Source: Pseudomonas sp. R5-89-07 (GTDB taxonomy: Bacteria > Pseudomonadota > Gammaproteobacteria > Pseudomonadales > Pseudomonadaceae). From it: a stretch of 64,000 nucleotides of DNA. A model generated the notes under the pieces. The model was not told where the DNA came from. It made no database searches and worked only from the letters and a program-made list of their open reading frames with translations. The position numbers were made by a program, and so were the translations under genes. Below, piece after piece: positions 51,800-60,408 of this stretch (position 1 is the stretch's first letter; each line of letters begins with the position of its first letter). Location: contig NZ_CP027727.1 in the NCBI RefSeq assembly GCF_003851685.1, positions 2,356,001-2,420,000 on the forward strand. The letters are read 5' to 3'.

Positions 51800-52675
51800 A
51801 TGAATTGGGACGATGCACGAGTGTTTCTGGCGGTGTGCCGTGAAACCACCTTACGTGGCGCGGCGCGGGTGTTGGGTGTGGATCAGGCGACGGTCGGGCG
51901 GCGGGTCAACGCGCTGGAAAAATCCCTGGGCGCGACCCTGTTCCTGCGCACTTCCGAGGGCTATGCACTGACTGCCGTGGGGGAGGCCGCGTTGCTTTCA
52001 GTGGAGAAAATGGAGCGCTCGGCCCTGGAGTTGCAGCGCCAGATACAAGGCCTGGATGAGCGCCTCACCGGCATTGTGCGCGTCAGCACCACCGACTCCC
52101 TGGCCATTGACTTCCTGATCCCGGCCATCGCGCGCCTGCATGAGCAACACCCGGACGTACGCGTGCAACTGGACGCCTCCACTCAGTTCCTCAGCCTGGC
52201 CAAGCGTGAAACCGACATCGCCGTGCGCAACATCCGCCCGGACAACCCCGACCTGATCGCCCGGCGCATCGCCCGCTGGCCGGTGGGGCTGTTCGCGGCG
52301 CAGTCCTATATCGACCGCCACGGCCTGCCGGAACCGGGCAGCCTGTTCGAAGGCCACGACCTGGTGGTGTACCAACCCTACCTGCAAAACCAGAAAGACC
52401 TGACGTTGGCCAGCGAACCCCTGGGACGCGGGCGGATTGTCGCGGCGTTGAGCTCCAGCCTGCTGGTGCGCCGCGCGATCGCCGCCGGCATTGGCGTCGG
52501 CGAGATTCCGGTGTACACCGGGGAACGCGACGGCCTGGTCCGCCTGTGGCCGCAGCGCACGCGACCATTGCCCTATGACGTCTGGCTGGTGACCCATGCC
52601 GACCTGCGCCATACCGCGCGGGTGCGGGTGGTGATCGATGAAATCGTCGCGGGTTTTTCAGCGTCCTCGGTGTGA
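51800..52675 (+). CDS. LysR-family transcriptional regulator
   Basis: 291 residues. The winged helix (~1-60) reads MNWDDARVFLAVCRETTLRGAARVLGVDQATVGRRVNALEKSLGATLFLRT, and the type-2 periplasmic-binding-like sensor (~90-290) follows. The ATG at 51800 is the family-typical start; a GTG two codons upstream overlaps the ribosome site. It is divergent from the MFS/quinone oxidoreductase unit, its probable target. Confidence 0.92.
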   Translation: MNWDDARVFLAVCRETTLRGAARVLGVDQATVGRRVNALEKSLGATLFLRTSEGYALTAVGEAALLSVEKMERSALELQRQIQGLDERLTGIVRVSTTDSLAIDFLIPAIARLHEQHPDVRVQLDASTQFLSLAKRETDIAVRNIRPDNPDLIARRIARWPVGLFAAQSYIDRHGLPEPGSLFEGHDLVVYQPYLQNQKDLTLASEPLGRGRIVAALSSSLLVRRAIAAGIGVGEIPVYTGERDGLVRLWPQRTRPLPYDVWLVTHADLRHTARVRVVIDEIVAGFSASSV

Positions 52676-52751
52676 GGACAGCACACCCCTGCAAGCCCGT
52701 CGTTGCGGCCAGGGCCACACTGGCAGTCATTTCGACGGACACAGGTGGCGT

Positions 52752-53138
52752 ATGAGCGAAGCAAGAAAACAAGATATCGGGCTGTTGTTTCTGCGGGTCA
52801 GCGGGGCGCTGTTTCTGCTGTGGGTGCACGGGTTGCCGAAACTGCTGCACTACAGCGAGCAGCTAAAGCTGATTGAAGACCCGTTTCACTTGGGTGCGTC
52901 GGTTACCTTGCTGCTGGCGATATTTGCCGAGGTGCTGTGCCCGCTGTTGATCATCGCGGGGGTGTGGGTGCGCCTGGCCTGCCTGCCGATCCTGGCGGTG
53001 CTGGTGATCGCGCTGCTGGTGGTGCATCCGGAGTGGACGCTGTTCGAAGGGCAGTTTGGCTGGCTGTTGATGATTATCTTCAGCAGCATACTGATCGCGG
53101 GGCCGGGGAGTCTGCGGCTGGGACGGCGATTGGCCTGA
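52752..53138 (+). CDS. DoxX-family membrane protein
   Basis: 128 residues with four hydrophobic helices. DIGLLFLRVSGALFLLWVHGLPKLLHY and FAEVLCPLLIIAGVWVRLACLPI follow the DoxX/DoxD pattern. The function of this family is not well defined; links to quinone and redox balance have been proposed. It follows the LysR gene by 76 bases on the same strand and is followed by a REPIN. Confidence 0.88.
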   Translation: MSEARKQDIGLLFLRVSGALFLLWVHGLPKLLHYSEQLKLIEDPFHLGASVTLLLAIFAEVLCPLLIIAGVWVRLACLPILAVLVIALLVVHPEWTLFEGQFGWLLMIIFSSILIAGPGSLRLGRRLA

Positions 53139-53170
53139 ACAAAAAGGGTCGGGCGAACCCTGATTCAAAT

Positions 53171-53258
53171 GTGGGAGGGGGCTTGCCCCCGATAGCGGTG
53201 GGCCAGTCAATGTATTGCTAACTGACCCACCGCTATCCGGGAGCAAGCCCCCTCCCAC
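53171..53258. repeat. REPIN between convergent DoxX and hydrolase genes
   Basis: GTGGGAGGGGGCTTGCCCCC faces GGGAGCAAGCCCCCTCCCAC around a ~46-base centre containing GCGGTGGG and its inverse. Confidence 0.92.
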
Positions 53259-53267
53259 AGGAAGTAC

Positions 53268-54086
53268 TCAGCGGTTCAGGAACGCCAGCAGGTCTTCATT
53301 GAGCGCTTGGGCGTGGGTCACGGCAAACCCGTGCGGCGCGTCCTTGTACACCTTCAGTTCGGCACCCTTGATCATCTGGGCGGCAACCTTGCCGGTGGTT
53401 TCGAACGGCACGATCTGGTCGCCGTCACCGTGGATGACCAGGGTCGGCACGTCGATCTTGGCCATGTCCGGGCGGAAGTCGGTCTGGGAGAATGCGGTCA
53501 CGCAATCCACGGTGGATTTGAGCGAGGCTTGCAGCGCGATTTGCAGGGTCTGGGTGAGTACGCCTTCCGAGACTTTCTGGCCCTGGTTGATACCGAAGAA
53601 CGGCGTGTTGAAGTCGCTGATGAATTGGGCGCGGTCCTTCAGCAGGCCGGCCTTGATGCCATCGAATACGTCGTTGGGCACGCCCTGCGGGTAATCGGCT
53701 TTCTGGCCGAAGATCGGCGTCACCGCACCGAGCAGTACCAGCCCGGCGACCCGTGCGCTGCCATGGCGCGCGATGTAGCGAGCCACATCACCGCCACCCA
53801 TGGAAAAGCCCACCAGGGTCACGTCCTTGAGGTCCAGGTGTTCGATCAACTGGGCGATATCGTCGGCAAAGGTGTCGTAGTCGTTGCCGGTCCACGGCTG
53901 GTCCGAGCGGCCAAAGCCTCGGCGGTCGAACGCAATGGTGCGAAAGCCGCGGCTGCTCAGGTATTCCATCTGGTATTCCCACATGTCGGCATCCAGCGGC
54001 CAGCCGTGGCTGAACAGCACGGGCTTGCCGCTGCCCCAATCCTTGAAATAGATCTGGGTACCGTCTTTGGCAACGAATGTGCTCAT
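53268..54086 (-). CDS. Alpha/beta hydrolase, arylesterase/non-heme haloperoxidase type
   Basis: 272 residues. Nucleophile Ser95 in LVGFSMGGGD, the acid in LVIHGDGDQIVPF, and the His in YKDAPHGFAVTHAQ form the triad. The N-terminal part FVAKDGTQIYFKDWGSGKPVLFSHGWPL is typical of the perhydrolase/arylesterase group. AAGGAG lies 7 bases before the ATG. No signal peptide, so cytoplasmic. Natural substrate unknown. Confidence 0.93.
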   Translation of the reverse strand: MSTFVAKDGTQIYFKDWGSGKPVLFSHGWPLDADMWEYQMEYLSSRGFRTIAFDRRGFGRSDQPWTGNDYDTFADDIAQLIEHLDLKDVTLVGFSMGGGDVARYIARHGSARVAGLVLLGAVTPIFGQKADYPQGVPNDVFDGIKAGLLKDRAQFISDFNTPFFGINQGQKVSEGVLTQTLQIALQASLKSTVDCVTAFSQTDFRPDMAKIDVPTLVIHGDGDQIVPFETTGKVAAQMIKGAELKVYKDAPHGFAVTHAQALNEDLLAFLNR

Positions 54087-54163
54087 CTGAAACTCCTTTT
54101 GTCTGCATGAAAAGAGTGGGTGAAAAAATCCGCGTTGCTGCATCGCGAAAAAGCCTGCGCCAA

Positions 54164-54180
54164 AAGCCGACGCCCGGCTT
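54164..54180 (-). terminator. Terminator of the porin/VOC unit
   Basis: On the minus strand AAGCCG, GGCGT, CGGCTT followed by TT, 22 bases after the porin stop: a short GC stem with a T-rich end. It probably ends the leftward transcript before the hydrolase gene. Confidence 0.6.
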
Positions 54181-54201
54181 GTATCGGTGTGCTCGCCTGC
54201 G

Positions 54202-55593
54202 TTACCAACTGAACTTGAGTTCCACGCCCAGGTAGTTGCTGTCATGCCCACCGGCATCGCGCAGGGTCTGGCCGACCGCGTAGTGCACGGCTTCGACCGC
54301 ACCGGTCAGGTTCGAGGTGAAAGCGTAGTCGGTGCGCAGCTGACCGTAGGCGCCGGTCCAGCGTTCACCCTGGCCCGCGGTGCCGGCGACTGGCAGGTTG
54401 GGTTGGGTGTAGACCGCGTCCGCAGTGGTTTGCCGCCACAACAGGCCGACGGCGGTTTGCACGCTGAGCCTGGCGATGGGCTTGACGGTGATCGACGGCT
54501 TGACGTGAATCAGGTTGCTGTAGCCGGTATAGCCCGCCAGGGAAAAGTAGTAGCCGTTGGGGAACAGCGGGTTGAAGGTGCCCACGGTTCCGTCACCGGT
54601 TTTGCGGTCGCCGGAGGCGATGTCCAGTTGCAGGCCGAGGCGCGGTTTCCACGCCAGGCTGTCGAAGGTGTAGCCGGTGCGGCTGCCGCCGGCCCAGGCG
54701 CGGATCGCCTTGTTGCCCACCGAGCCATTTTGCAGCATGGCTTCGATGTCCCAGTCAAAGCCCTGTGCGGCGCCACCCAGGCGTGCATCGAAGAACTGGC
54801 GCGTCTCGTCGCCGTCGGCGTCCAGATAGTGCGCCGCGCTGCGCTCATACACGCCGTAATAGGCCGACAGCTCATTCGTACCGCCCACCAGGCGCTCGAC
54901 CCGCAGCAGGTGAAAGCGCGCGTCGCTGTTGGACTTGTCATCGAAATGCCGGCCATCCTGGTACTGCACCGGTTGGCTGGCGATCCCGATAAAGCGCCAG
55001 CTCGACGTTTCCCAGTCGGCCCACAACGCATCGAACGACTGCCGCACATTCGGGCCGTCCCGTGACGAAATGAAGCGCTGCAAGTCGAAGGCAAAGTCCT
55101 GGCGGCCGATACGGCTCTTGAACGTGCCGCTGCTGAAGGTGTTCACGTATTCGGCAAAGGCCAGGCGCAAATCCACGCGGTTCTGGTCGGCGCCGCCTAT
55201 CGTGGTTTTGTCATAGGCGCGCACGTCTTCCAGCTGGGTGAACACGCGCCAGTGCTCATTCAAGTGCAGGTCGGCGTGGACCTGGAAGCGCTGGATCAGG
55301 TAGCGATCACGGGCGACGTTCTTCACGCCGAAACCGCTGGCGTCATTCATCTCGAAACGCTCGCGCAAGGTCGCGCCCAGGGACAGGTAGCTGAACGGGT
55401 TGGCGCCCGACAGCGGGATGTACTTGAGGCTGTCCAGCGGCTGCGTGCGCAGCGCCGGATCCTTGAGCACCGACCAGTCTTCCTGCCAGCGATTGGCCTT
55501 GATCGCCGGTCGGCTCGGTTGATCGTCGGCGTGGACGCTGCCGACGAGCAGCGGCCACAGCACGGCCAGGCTCCAGCCTGTGTGACGAATCAT
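54202..55593 (-). CDS. Alginate-export-family outer-membrane porin
   Basis: 463-residue beta-barrel. A signal peptide (~1-22, ending SVHA) precedes ANRWQEDWSVLKDPALRTQPLDSLKYIPL, the start block of the alginate_exp family (AlgE-related). The repeated alternating strands end in a terminal aromatic (GVELKFSW), as in outer-membrane barrels. No alginate biosynthesis genes are near, so this is one of the general paralogues of that family. The ATG at 55593 overlaps the upstream VOC gene stop (ATGA), so the two are expressed together. Confidence 0.9.
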   Translation of the reverse strand: MIRHTGWSLAVLWPLLVGSVHADDQPSRPAIKANRWQEDWSVLKDPALRTQPLDSLKYIPLSGANPFSYLSLGATLRERFEMNDASGFGVKNVARDRYLIQRFQVHADLHLNEHWRVFTQLEDVRAYDKTTIGGADQNRVDLRLAFAEYVNTFSSGTFKSRIGRQDFAFDLQRFISSRDGPNVRQSFDALWADWETSSWRFIGIASQPVQYQDGRHFDDKSNSDARFHLLRVERLVGGTNELSAYYGVYERSAAHYLDADGDETRQFFDARLGGAAQGFDWDIEAMLQNGSVGNKAIRAWAGGSRTGYTFDSLAWKPRLGLQLDIASGDRKTGDGTVGTFNPLFPNGYYFSLAGYTGYSNLIHVKPSITVKPIARLSVQTAVGLLWRQTTADAVYTQPNLPVAGTAGQGERWTGAYGQLRTDYAFTSNLTGAVEAVHYAVGQTLRDAGGHDSNYLGVELKFSW

Positions 55594-56486
55594 TTTTTCG
55601 CGGTGAGCTGGTGGATTTCCGCGACATAACCGCCGGGGAATTCGACCAGTGCGCTGCGCCGGCCTTTGCTGTCGAACGCCGGCACCAGCACCTTGGCCCC
55701 GGACGCGCCGGCCTTGCCGAGGGTGGCGGCCAGGTCGCTGACCTGATAACCGGTGGTGTCGTGGCCGAACGGGTAGGGCAGTTGGCCGTTGGTGACCAGC
55801 ACCGCCATGCGCCCGAAGGCTGACTCGATCTCGACGCGACGATAATTGCCGTTCGCCTGGCCCACATCGGCCGCGGGGGCGTGCTTGTCGTCGCTCACCA
55901 CCTTGCCGTGGGAGAAACCGAGAAACGCCTTGATAAAGCGCTCGGCGCTGTCGTTGGACACATACACGCGGTTTTCCGGAACGGTCTCGAACGCCGCGTA
56001 ATCCGGGGTCTTGGTGTGCCAGTAGAGCTGCATGTTCACACCGCCCGGCCACTGCACCACGGCGTCACGGCCGATGGGGTCGGGAAAATCGCTGACGATT
56101 ACATCGGCGCCATTGTCCCGCGCCGCCTTGAGGGCCACGTCCATGTCCTTGACCAGATAGCCGTTGCGCTCCTGGCCGAACGGGTGTGGCACGGGCGTGG
56201 TAAAGCCGAACAGCGAAACCGTGCCCGCCGGGGTCTGCAGCAATTGCGAGGTGGTGCTGCTCGGCACCGGCAGCACATTCACCACCACCTGGGGCGTGCT
56301 CTTGCCGCCGAACGTGGCCAGGAAGCTCTGGGCGAAACGGTCGACATCGGCCGGCGCGACATACACATGGCTGGTGTCGTATTGCGGCGCGACCGCTACG
56401 CTTGGGGTGGCCGCCAAAGCGCTGTTCATCATTGCGCTTGCCAACAGCGTCAATGCCACGGATATCTTGATTGCTTTGTTACGCAT
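55590..56486 (-). CDS. Secreted tandem VOC/glyoxalase-like protein
   Basis: 298 residues. A signal peptide (~1-26, ending SALA) precedes two similar halves. Each begins with a beta-strand plus a helix (HVYVAPADVDRFAQSFLATFGG; RVYVSNDSAERFIKAFLGFSHG) and ends with a PGG stretch (VQWPGGVNMQLYW; VEFPGGYVAEIHQL), a vicinal-oxygen-chelate duplication. A PHPFG/PYPFG motif recurs in both halves. The start at 56486 has GGAG 7 bases upstream. Cotranslated with an outer-membrane porin. Metal binding and substrate are unknown. Confidence 0.8.
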   Translation of the reverse strand: MRNKAIKISVALTLLASAMMNSALAATPSVAVAPQYDTSHVYVAPADVDRFAQSFLATFGGKSTPQVVVNVLPVPSSTTSQLLQTPAGTVSLFGFTTPVPHPFGQERNGYLVKDMDVALKAARDNGADVIVSDFPDPIGRDAVVQWPGGVNMQLYWHTKTPDYAAFETVPENRVYVSNDSAERFIKAFLGFSHGKVVSDDKHAPAADVGQANGNYRRVEIESAFGRMAVLVTNGQLPYPFGHDTTGYQVSDLAATLGKAGASGAKVLVPAFDSKGRRSALVEFPGGYVAEIHQLTAKK

Positions 56487-56633
56487 GCCCACTCTCCAGC
56501 GCTTCTACGGGTTCGAAAGCCGTGAGGTTAGGGCGCAGGGCGCAGCGGGAATTGTATGGACGTGCTCGGTTGAACGTTTCAGCGGCCAGTTGTGTCCACC
56601 GAACTCTTCCGTCAGATCACACAGGTGAACGAA

Positions 56634-57701
56634 ATGGCCAAGACTTACAGCTATGCCGCTCGGGACTCCAAGGATTCGCTCAAACCCTTTACCTTCGAGC
56701 GCCGCGCCCCCGGCGCGGATGACGTACAGATCGACATTCTGTATTGCGGCGTGTGCCATTCAGACTTGCACACGGCCCGTAACGAGTGGAACAACACCCT
56801 TTACCCGTCGGTGCCCGGCCATGAAATTGTCGGCCGTGTGACGGCGGTCGGCGCCAATGTGACGAAATTCAAGGTCGGTGACCTGGCGGGCGTTGGCTGC
56901 ATGGTCGACAGCTGCCAGCAGTGTGCATCCTGTGCCGAGGGTGAGGAGCAGTATTGCGAGAACGGCTTTACCGGGACCTATAACGGGCCTTTGTTCGGTG
57001 GCGAGAACACGTACGGAGGCTATTCGGACAACATTGTGGTCAAGGAGCAGTTCGTGCTGCGCATTTCCCACGATGATTCGAACCTGGCGGCGGTGGCGCC
57101 GTTGCTGTGTGCCGGGATTACCACGTATTCGCCTCTGCACCACTGGAAGGTTGGGCCGGGCAAGAAGGTCGGCGTGGTCGGGCTTGGCGGGCTTGGGCAT
57201 ATGGCGGTGAAGATTGCTCATGCCATGGGGGCGCATGTGACGTTGTTTACCACGTCGCCGAACAAGCGTGAGGATGGGTTGCGCCTGGGCGCTGATCAGG
57301 TGGTGGTGTCGAAGAATGCGGATGAGATGGCCAAGGTTGTCAACAGCCTGGACTTTATTCTCAACACGGTCGCTGCGCCGCATGATCTTGATGCGTTTGT
57401 CAGTTTGCTCAAGCGGGATGGGACGATGACGTTGGTGGGGGCGCCGGACAGTCCGCATCCTTCGCCTGCGGTGTTTAATTTGATCTTCAAGCGTCGCAGT
57501 TTGGCGGGGTCTCTGATTGGTGGGGTTCAGGAGACTCAGGAAATGCTGGATTTTTGTGCCCAGCATGGGATTGTTTCGGATGTTGAGATGATTGATATCC
57601 AGGGAATCAATGAGGCGTATGAGCGGATGTTGAAGGGGGATGTGAAGTATCGGTTTGTGATTGATATGGAGAGTTTGAAGAAGGAGAGTCAGGTGGCTTG
57701 A
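56634..57701 (+). CDS. Zinc-dependent NAD(P) alcohol dehydrogenase, CAD/YahK-like
   Basis: 355-residue medium-chain dehydrogenase. Catalytic zinc ligands are in CGVCHSD (Cys41) and PGHEIVG; structural zinc uses CQQCASCAEGEEQYC. The cofactor loop is VGLGGLGHMAVK. The group reduces broad aldehydes with NADPH. Codon choice shifts toward G/T-rich third positions in the last ~400 bases. The stop GTGGCTTGA lies at the edge of a repetitive element. Divergent from the VOC/porin unit. Confidence 0.94.
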   Translation: MAKTYSYAARDSKDSLKPFTFERRAPGADDVQIDILYCGVCHSDLHTARNEWNNTLYPSVPGHEIVGRVTAVGANVTKFKVGDLAGVGCMVDSCQQCASCAEGEEQYCENGFTGTYNGPLFGGENTYGGYSDNIVVKEQFVLRISHDDSNLAAVAPLLCAGITTYSPLHHWKVGPGKKVGVVGLGGLGHMAVKIAHAMGAHVTLFTTSPNKREDGLRLGADQVVVSKNADEMAKVVNSLDFILNTVAAPHDLDAFVSLLKRDGTMTLVGAPDSPHPSPAVFNLIFKRRSLAGSLIGGVQETQEMLDFCAQHGIVSDVEMIDIQGINEAYERMLKGDVKYRFVIDMESLKKESQVA

Positions 57702-57718
57702 TCCAGTTGGGTTGGATT

Positions 57719-57978
57719 GAGTACATATCCGTTGCTGCGGTAACGGCTACTTAGGGTTCCGCTCTTACAGCGGGTCACTTTTGGAGGGACCCAAAAGTAA
57801 CCAAAAGGTCCTCGCCCCACCACTCGGCACCTCGCCCAGGCTCGGTGTGCCCGAACGCAGGCTTGAATCCGTGGGCCGCCGCCATGCGCCATCCATGGCG
57901 CAGGGCGGCTAACCCGGCGTCCTGCCGGGTTACCCACGGATTCAAGCCCGCGTTCGGCCAGCGTGGTTTAACGGGGCG
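57719..57978 (+). repeat. Long intergenic repeat element, left copy
   Basis: A ~260-base gene-free element starting GAGTACATATCCGTT and ending TGGTTTAACGGGGCG. It contains nested hairpins, such as GCGCCATCCATGGCGC and AACCCGGCGTCCTGCCGGGTT. An inverted copy lies at 58243-58506. I find no coding potential. Confidence 0.88.
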
Positions 57979-58042
57979 ACCGAGATCAAGATCAAGAGCG
58001 ACTCGCTGCGCATCGTAGATAGGCAAGAATCAGCGCCGTACT

Positions 58043-58140
58043 GTGGCGAGGGAGCTTGCTCCCGCTGGGGCGCGAAGCGGCCCTCGCTCTTCAAGACTGG
58101 GACTGCTACGCAGTCCAGCGGGAGCAAGCTCCCTCGCCAC
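58043..58140. repeat. Second-class REPIN inside the palindromic region
   Basis: GTGGCGAGGGAGCTTGCTCC faces GGGAGCAAGCTCCCTCGCCAC; inner arms are degenerate. Same class as the REPIN at 40102. Confidence 0.9.
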
Positions 58141-58206
58141 AGGTTATTGATTGGCTGAGCCATCGCGCACCCTCCACCGATCAGGTCGGCTTTAAGGCCG
58201 CCTCGT

Positions 58207-58236
58207 TTTTGCTTTTGCTTTTGCTTTTGCTTTTGA
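58207..58236. repeat. TTTTGC microsatellite
   Basis: Four full TTTTGC units plus TTTTGA, immediately before the right copy of the long inverted element. Such short tracts are prone to slippage. Confidence 0.85.
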
Positions 58237-58242
58237 TCTTAA

Positions 58243-58506
58243 GCGCCCCGTTAAACCACGCTGGCCGGAAGCCGATAGTGATTTGGGGGGTAAACCGGCA
58301 GGACGCCGGTTTAGCCGCCCCGCGCCATGGATGGCGCGTGGCGGCGGCCCCCCAAATCACTGTCGGATTACGGGCACACCGAGCGTGAGCGAGGTGCCGA
58401 GTGGTGGGGCAAGAGCCCTTTGGTTACTTTGGGGCTTTTCCAAAGTGACCCGCTGTAAGAGCGGAACCCTAAGCAGCCGTTACCCAAATAACGGATATGT
58501 ACCCGA
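58243..58506 (-). repeat. Long intergenic repeat element, right (inverted) copy
   Basis: Inverse of the element at 57719-57978, beginning GCGCCCCGTTAAACCACG and ending AACGGATATGTACCCGATC. The central hairpins are retained (GGTAAACCGGCAGG... inverse arms) but the two copies differ at many bases, so they are not a recent duplication. Confidence 0.88.
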
Positions 58507-58523
58507 TCAACTCCAATCCAACC

Positions 58524-59096
58524 TCAAGCCACCATGATGATCTTGGACACCAACTCCACCACCGTCTTGGCCTGCAACTTCCTCATCAACCGCGCCCGAT
58601 GCACCTCCACCGTCCGGTGCGAAATCCCCAACCGCAGCGCAATCTCCTTGGATTTGAGCCCATTGACAATGTGCATGGCAATTTCCCGCTCCCGCGGCGT
58701 AAGGTCGCCTGTGCCCTGATGGGTACGGTCCAGCCGCTCGAAATGCCAGATCATCAGCTTGAACGGATCCCTGGGCGTCAGCGTGTAGCCGTGGGACTTG
58801 GCCCAGAACACCTCGCCATTGCGATGCTGCATAAAACGCTCGTCGGAATAAAACCCGTTGTCGCTGTCGAGCAACCAGTCATGGCTGCGCTTGCCGATGG
58901 CCTGGTAGTCGGCCTGGGACGGGTAGATCAGCAGGGTCAGCTGATTGAGCAGCGTCTCGCGGGTGTAGCCGAACAAATTGAGGAACGCGTCGTTGCAGTC
59001 GAGCATCACCCGGTTGCTGGTGACCAACTGCGGGGCGGGGGATAGCTTGAACGCCAGGCGTTCGAGATCTTGAAGTGGCTGGGTAAACACGGTCAT
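58524..59096 (-). CDS. PAS domain-LuxR/FixJ-type transcriptional regulator
   Basis: 190 residues. A PAS sensor (~25-120) contains VMLDCNDAFLNLFGYTRETLLNQ and HRNGEVFWAKSHGYTL. The LuxR helix-turn-helix (~128-188) reads LTPREREIAMHIVNGLKSKEIALRLGISHRTVEVHRARLMRKL. There is no receiver domain, so it senses directly. It is divergent from the thiolase/ligase/carrier genes 130 bases away, its probable targets. The start at 59096 has AGGAT upstream. Its stop codon (GTGGCTTGA) abuts the repeat element, as does that of the ADH gene opposite. Confidence 0.9.
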   Translation of the reverse strand: MTVFTQPLQDLERLAFKLSPAPQLVTSNRVMLDCNDAFLNLFGYTRETLLNQLTLLIYPSQADYQAIGKRSHDWLLDSDNGFYSDERFMQHRNGEVFWAKSHGYTLTPRDPFKLMIWHFERLDRTHQGTGDLTPREREIAMHIVNGLKSKEIALRLGISHRTVEVHRARLMRKLQAKTVVELVSKIIMVA

Positions 59097-59226
59097 GGGG
59101 CATCCTGCCTCGTTGTTCAACTCACTGGCGGACTACTTATCCATGTAAGTAGTTACACGAATTGGCGCGCGACCAGAGGTGGGTCATTGTAGGGAAAATC
59201 CGGTCCAAGCACAGAAGAAACTGATT

Positions 59227-60405
59227 ATGCCTGTTGATTGCGTGTCTATCGTTGCCGCTGGTCATTCGCGTTTTGGTCGCCTGGAAGGCACTACGCTGGA
59301 GGATCTGATTGTCCAGGTCACGCGCGAGGCCCTCAGCGATGCCGCCCTCGATGCGGCGCAAATCGACGCGCTGTTCCTCGGCCATTTCAATTCCGGGCTG
59401 GTGCCCGATGGGTTTGCCGCTTCGTTGCTGCTGCAGGCCGACCCCGGGCTGCGCTTCAAGCCGGCCACGCGCTGTGAGAACGCCTGTGCATCCGGGTCTG
59501 CGGCGATCCAGGCCGGGGTCAATGCAATTTTGTCCGGCAGCGCCGAGCTGGTGCTGGTGGTGGGGGCCGAGAAAATGACCCACACCTCAACGGCCGCCGT
59601 CACCCAGGCGCTGGCCGGGGCCGGTTACCAGAACGATGCGGCCGAAGCCGGCTTGAGTTTCCCGCAGTTGTTCGGCCGCGCCGCTCGCCAATACGCCGAG
59701 CGCTACCACTGCCCGCTGGGCTCGATGGCGGCGATTGCCGCCAAAAACCATTCCAATGCCATGGCCAACCCGTTGGCGCAGATGCACCGGGAGATGAATT
59801 TCGAACACTGCAATAACGTTTCCCAGAGCAATCCGTTCGTGGCCGAGTCGCTGCGCCTCACCGATTGCTCGCTGATCAGCGATGGCGCGGCGGCGATTGT
59901 GTTGGCGTCGCCCAAGCGCGCACGGGCGTTTCGCCGCGATGTACAGATCCGTGCGATGACCCAGGTCAACGACGCCTTGCCCATCGCCCAGCGCGATATC
60001 CTGGCGTTTGAAGGCCCGCAGCGGGCGATTCATTCGGCGCTGCGCGGGGCTAATGTGACCCTGGCCGACCTGAGTTTCGCCGAGGTGCACGATTGCTTCA
60101 CCATCGCCGAACTGCTGATCTACGAAGCCATGGGCCTGGCGCCCAAAGGCGAGGGGCACCGTGTGCTTGACAGTGGCGTAGTGCGCGCCGGCGGGCGCTT
60201 GCCGGTGAACCTGTCCGGTGGGCTCAAGGCCAAGGGCCATCCCGTCGGCGCCACCGGTGTGTCGATGCATGCTCTGGCGTTTCGACAGTTGACCGGCGAG
60301 CCGATTGGCCTGGCGGTGCCCAACGCGGAGTTCGGGCTGGTGTTCAACATGGGCGGCATGGCGGTGGCCAACTACGCCTCGGTCCTGCACGCGCGCCGGT
60401 ACTGA
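59227..60405 (+). CDS. Thiolase-family acyltransferase (SCP2-thiolase type)
   Basis: 392 residues. Nucleophile Cys87 in RCENACASGSAAIQAG; the second half has EVHDCFTIAELLIYEAMGL and NLSGGLKAKGHPVGATG with the catalytic His. It matches SCP-x-like thiolases that split beta-keto acyl-CoAs. AGAAG lies about 8 bases before the ATG. It is followed 3 bases later by an acyl-CoA ligase gene. Alone the pair cannot complete beta-oxidation, so a short route from a keto acid or a chain-shortening step is likely. Confidence 0.91.
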   Translation: MPVDCVSIVAAGHSRFGRLEGTTLEDLIVQVTREALSDAALDAAQIDALFLGHFNSGLVPDGFAASLLLQADPGLRFKPATRCENACASGSAAIQAGVNAILSGSAELVLVVGAEKMTHTSTAAVTQALAGAGYQNDAAEAGLSFPQLFGRAARQYAERYHCPLGSMAAIAAKNHSNAMANPLAQMHREMNFEHCNNVSQSNPFVAESLRLTDCSLISDGAAAIVLASPKRARAFRRDVQIRAMTQVNDALPIAQRDILAFEGPQRAIHSALRGANVTLADLSFAEVHDCFTIAELLIYEAMGLAPKGEGHRVLDSGVVRAGGRLPVNLSGGLKAKGHPVGATGVSMHALAFRQLTGEPIGLAVPNAEFGLVFNMGGMAVANYASVLHARRY

Positions 60406-60408
60406 GCC

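Noticed and set aside
54202..55593. Part of an alginate biosynthesis operon
   Set aside because: No alg polymerase, epimerase or acetylase genes flank it; the family has many non-alginate paralogues in pseudomonads.
54202..56052. Apparent fusion of the alginate-export porin with an N-terminal extension
   Set aside because: The extension is an alternative frame of the VOC gene; the porin has its own signal peptide at 55593.
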